From: Streptomyces massasporeus
GTDB lineage: Bacteria; Actinomycetota; Actinomycetes; Streptomycetales; Streptomycetaceae
NCBI RefSeq assembly: GCF_014648995.1
Contig: NZ_BMSE01000001.1
Span: forward strand, 992,001 to 1,056,000
Direction: 5' to 3'
Length of the DNA stretch: 64,000 nucleotides
In this document: one piece after another, positions 63,841-64,000 of the stretch
How the letters are laid out: the number at the start of each line of letters is the position of its first letter
Numbering within the stretch: the stretch's first letter is position 1
Made by a program: the position numbers and the translations under genes
Notes under the pieces: model-generated
What the model was told of the DNA's origin: nothing
What the model saw: only the letters and a program-made list of their open reading frames with translations
Database searches by the model: none

Positions 63841-64000
63841 TCAGCGGAGGGATGCAGAGGGCGAAAGGTTCTGCTCGGTGGCCCAGCTGGCGAGGATGCG
63901 CAGTCGCTCGTGGGTGGGCGAACCGGGGGCGGCGGTCCAGACGGTCAGGTGCTGGTCGGGATCGGTATTGGCGGTGAGGGTGTCCCAGTCCAGGACGAGT
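63841..64000 (-). CDS. MmyB-type XRE family regulator, C-terminal end only
   Basis: The last 52 codons of a minus-strand gene whose start lies beyond the window. The reading 'LVLDWDTLTANTDPDQHLTV' followed by 'WTAAPGSPTHERLRILASWA' is the characteristic C-terminus of the MmyB-like ligand-binding domain found in many Streptomyces helix-turn-helix regulators. The HTH itself is not visible. It faces the MFS exporter. Confidence 0.8.
   Translation of the reverse strand, partial: LVLDWDTLTANTDPDQHLTVWTAAPGSPTHERLRILASWATEQNLSPSASLR

Overview
The window looks like chromosomal DNA of a Streptomyces or a very close actinomycete. G+C is very high, third codon positions are G/C-saturated, GTG starts and GGAGG-type ribosome sites are common, TTA codons are almost absent, and gene families are typically streptomycete: ethylmalonyl-CoA pathway operon, SpoIIE-type phosphatases, DUF2252, actinobacterial holin-X. 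I see no rRNA, tRNA, CRISPR array, complete insertion sequence or antibiotic cluster. About 55 protein genes are supported.

Layout. 0-16 kb: mostly minus-strand genes. A translationally coupled run of four peptidases (M55 D-aminopeptidase, M20, S9, S66 LD-carboxypeptidase) lies beside an exported S15-like hydrolase. An exported SGNH/CE2-type esterase, a methyltransferase, a PAS-GAF-SpoIIE-ATPase signalling protein and an MFS pump with three appended beta-sandwich repeats follow. 16-20 kb: a radical SAM gene behind a perfect GAAC-N4-GTTC SOS box, an exported tripeptidyl-aminopeptidase-like hydrolase, RidA coupled to an acetyltransferase, and a HEAT-repeat protein. 21-30 kb: the metabolic core, with a double 3-hydroxyacyl-CoA dehydrogenase, a TetR regulator, then ccr-ecm-mcl-mch-mcd. 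These convert crotonyl-CoA to glyoxylate plus propionyl-CoA (ethylmalonyl-CoA pathway) and can also supply ethylmalonyl- and propionyl-CoA for polyketides. A palindrome between the -35 and -10 of the ccr promoter is the likely operator of the adjacent TetR. 30-32 kb: psd-pssA (phosphatidylethanolamine synthesis).

32-38 kb: glycerate kinase, which could use glyoxylate-derived carbon. Next come three co-directional genes linked to ADP-ribose chemistry (ADP-ribosylglycohydrolase, NUDIX, Sir2), then alkylation repair (Ogt, Ada-AlkA fusion) and an ArsR/SmtB metal sensor. 38-49 kb: a very large Tat-exported GH2 beta-galactosidase with a LamG domain inserted in its barrel, a TTA-containing alpha/beta hydrolase, a second SpoIIE phosphatase, small membrane proteins, a K+ channel, DUF2252 and a 30-bp minisatellite. 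49-55 kb: class II amidotransferase, macro-domain protein coupled to a phytoene-desaturase-like flavoprotein, an inositol-phosphatase-family gene with a PafBC-like apparently leaderless promoter, and a gamma-glutamyltransferase.

54.7-56 kb is a recombination scar: direct repeats, the first ~40 codons of an F420-dependent LLM oxidoreductase, and a frameshifted IS5-type transposase relic. Right after it lies a Tat-exported molybdenum aldehyde oxidoreductase operon (paoABC-like), with an XdhC-family maturation protein and moaA, an MFS exporter and the C-terminal end of an MmyB-type XRE regulator at the window edge.

Three genes (SGNH esterase, HEAT-repeat protein, alpha/beta hydrolase) each carry one TTA codon near the start, so they probably need the developmental tRNA BldA. 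No wholly novel defence or biosynthetic system is evident. The most novel-looking items are individual protein architectures and regulatory sites.
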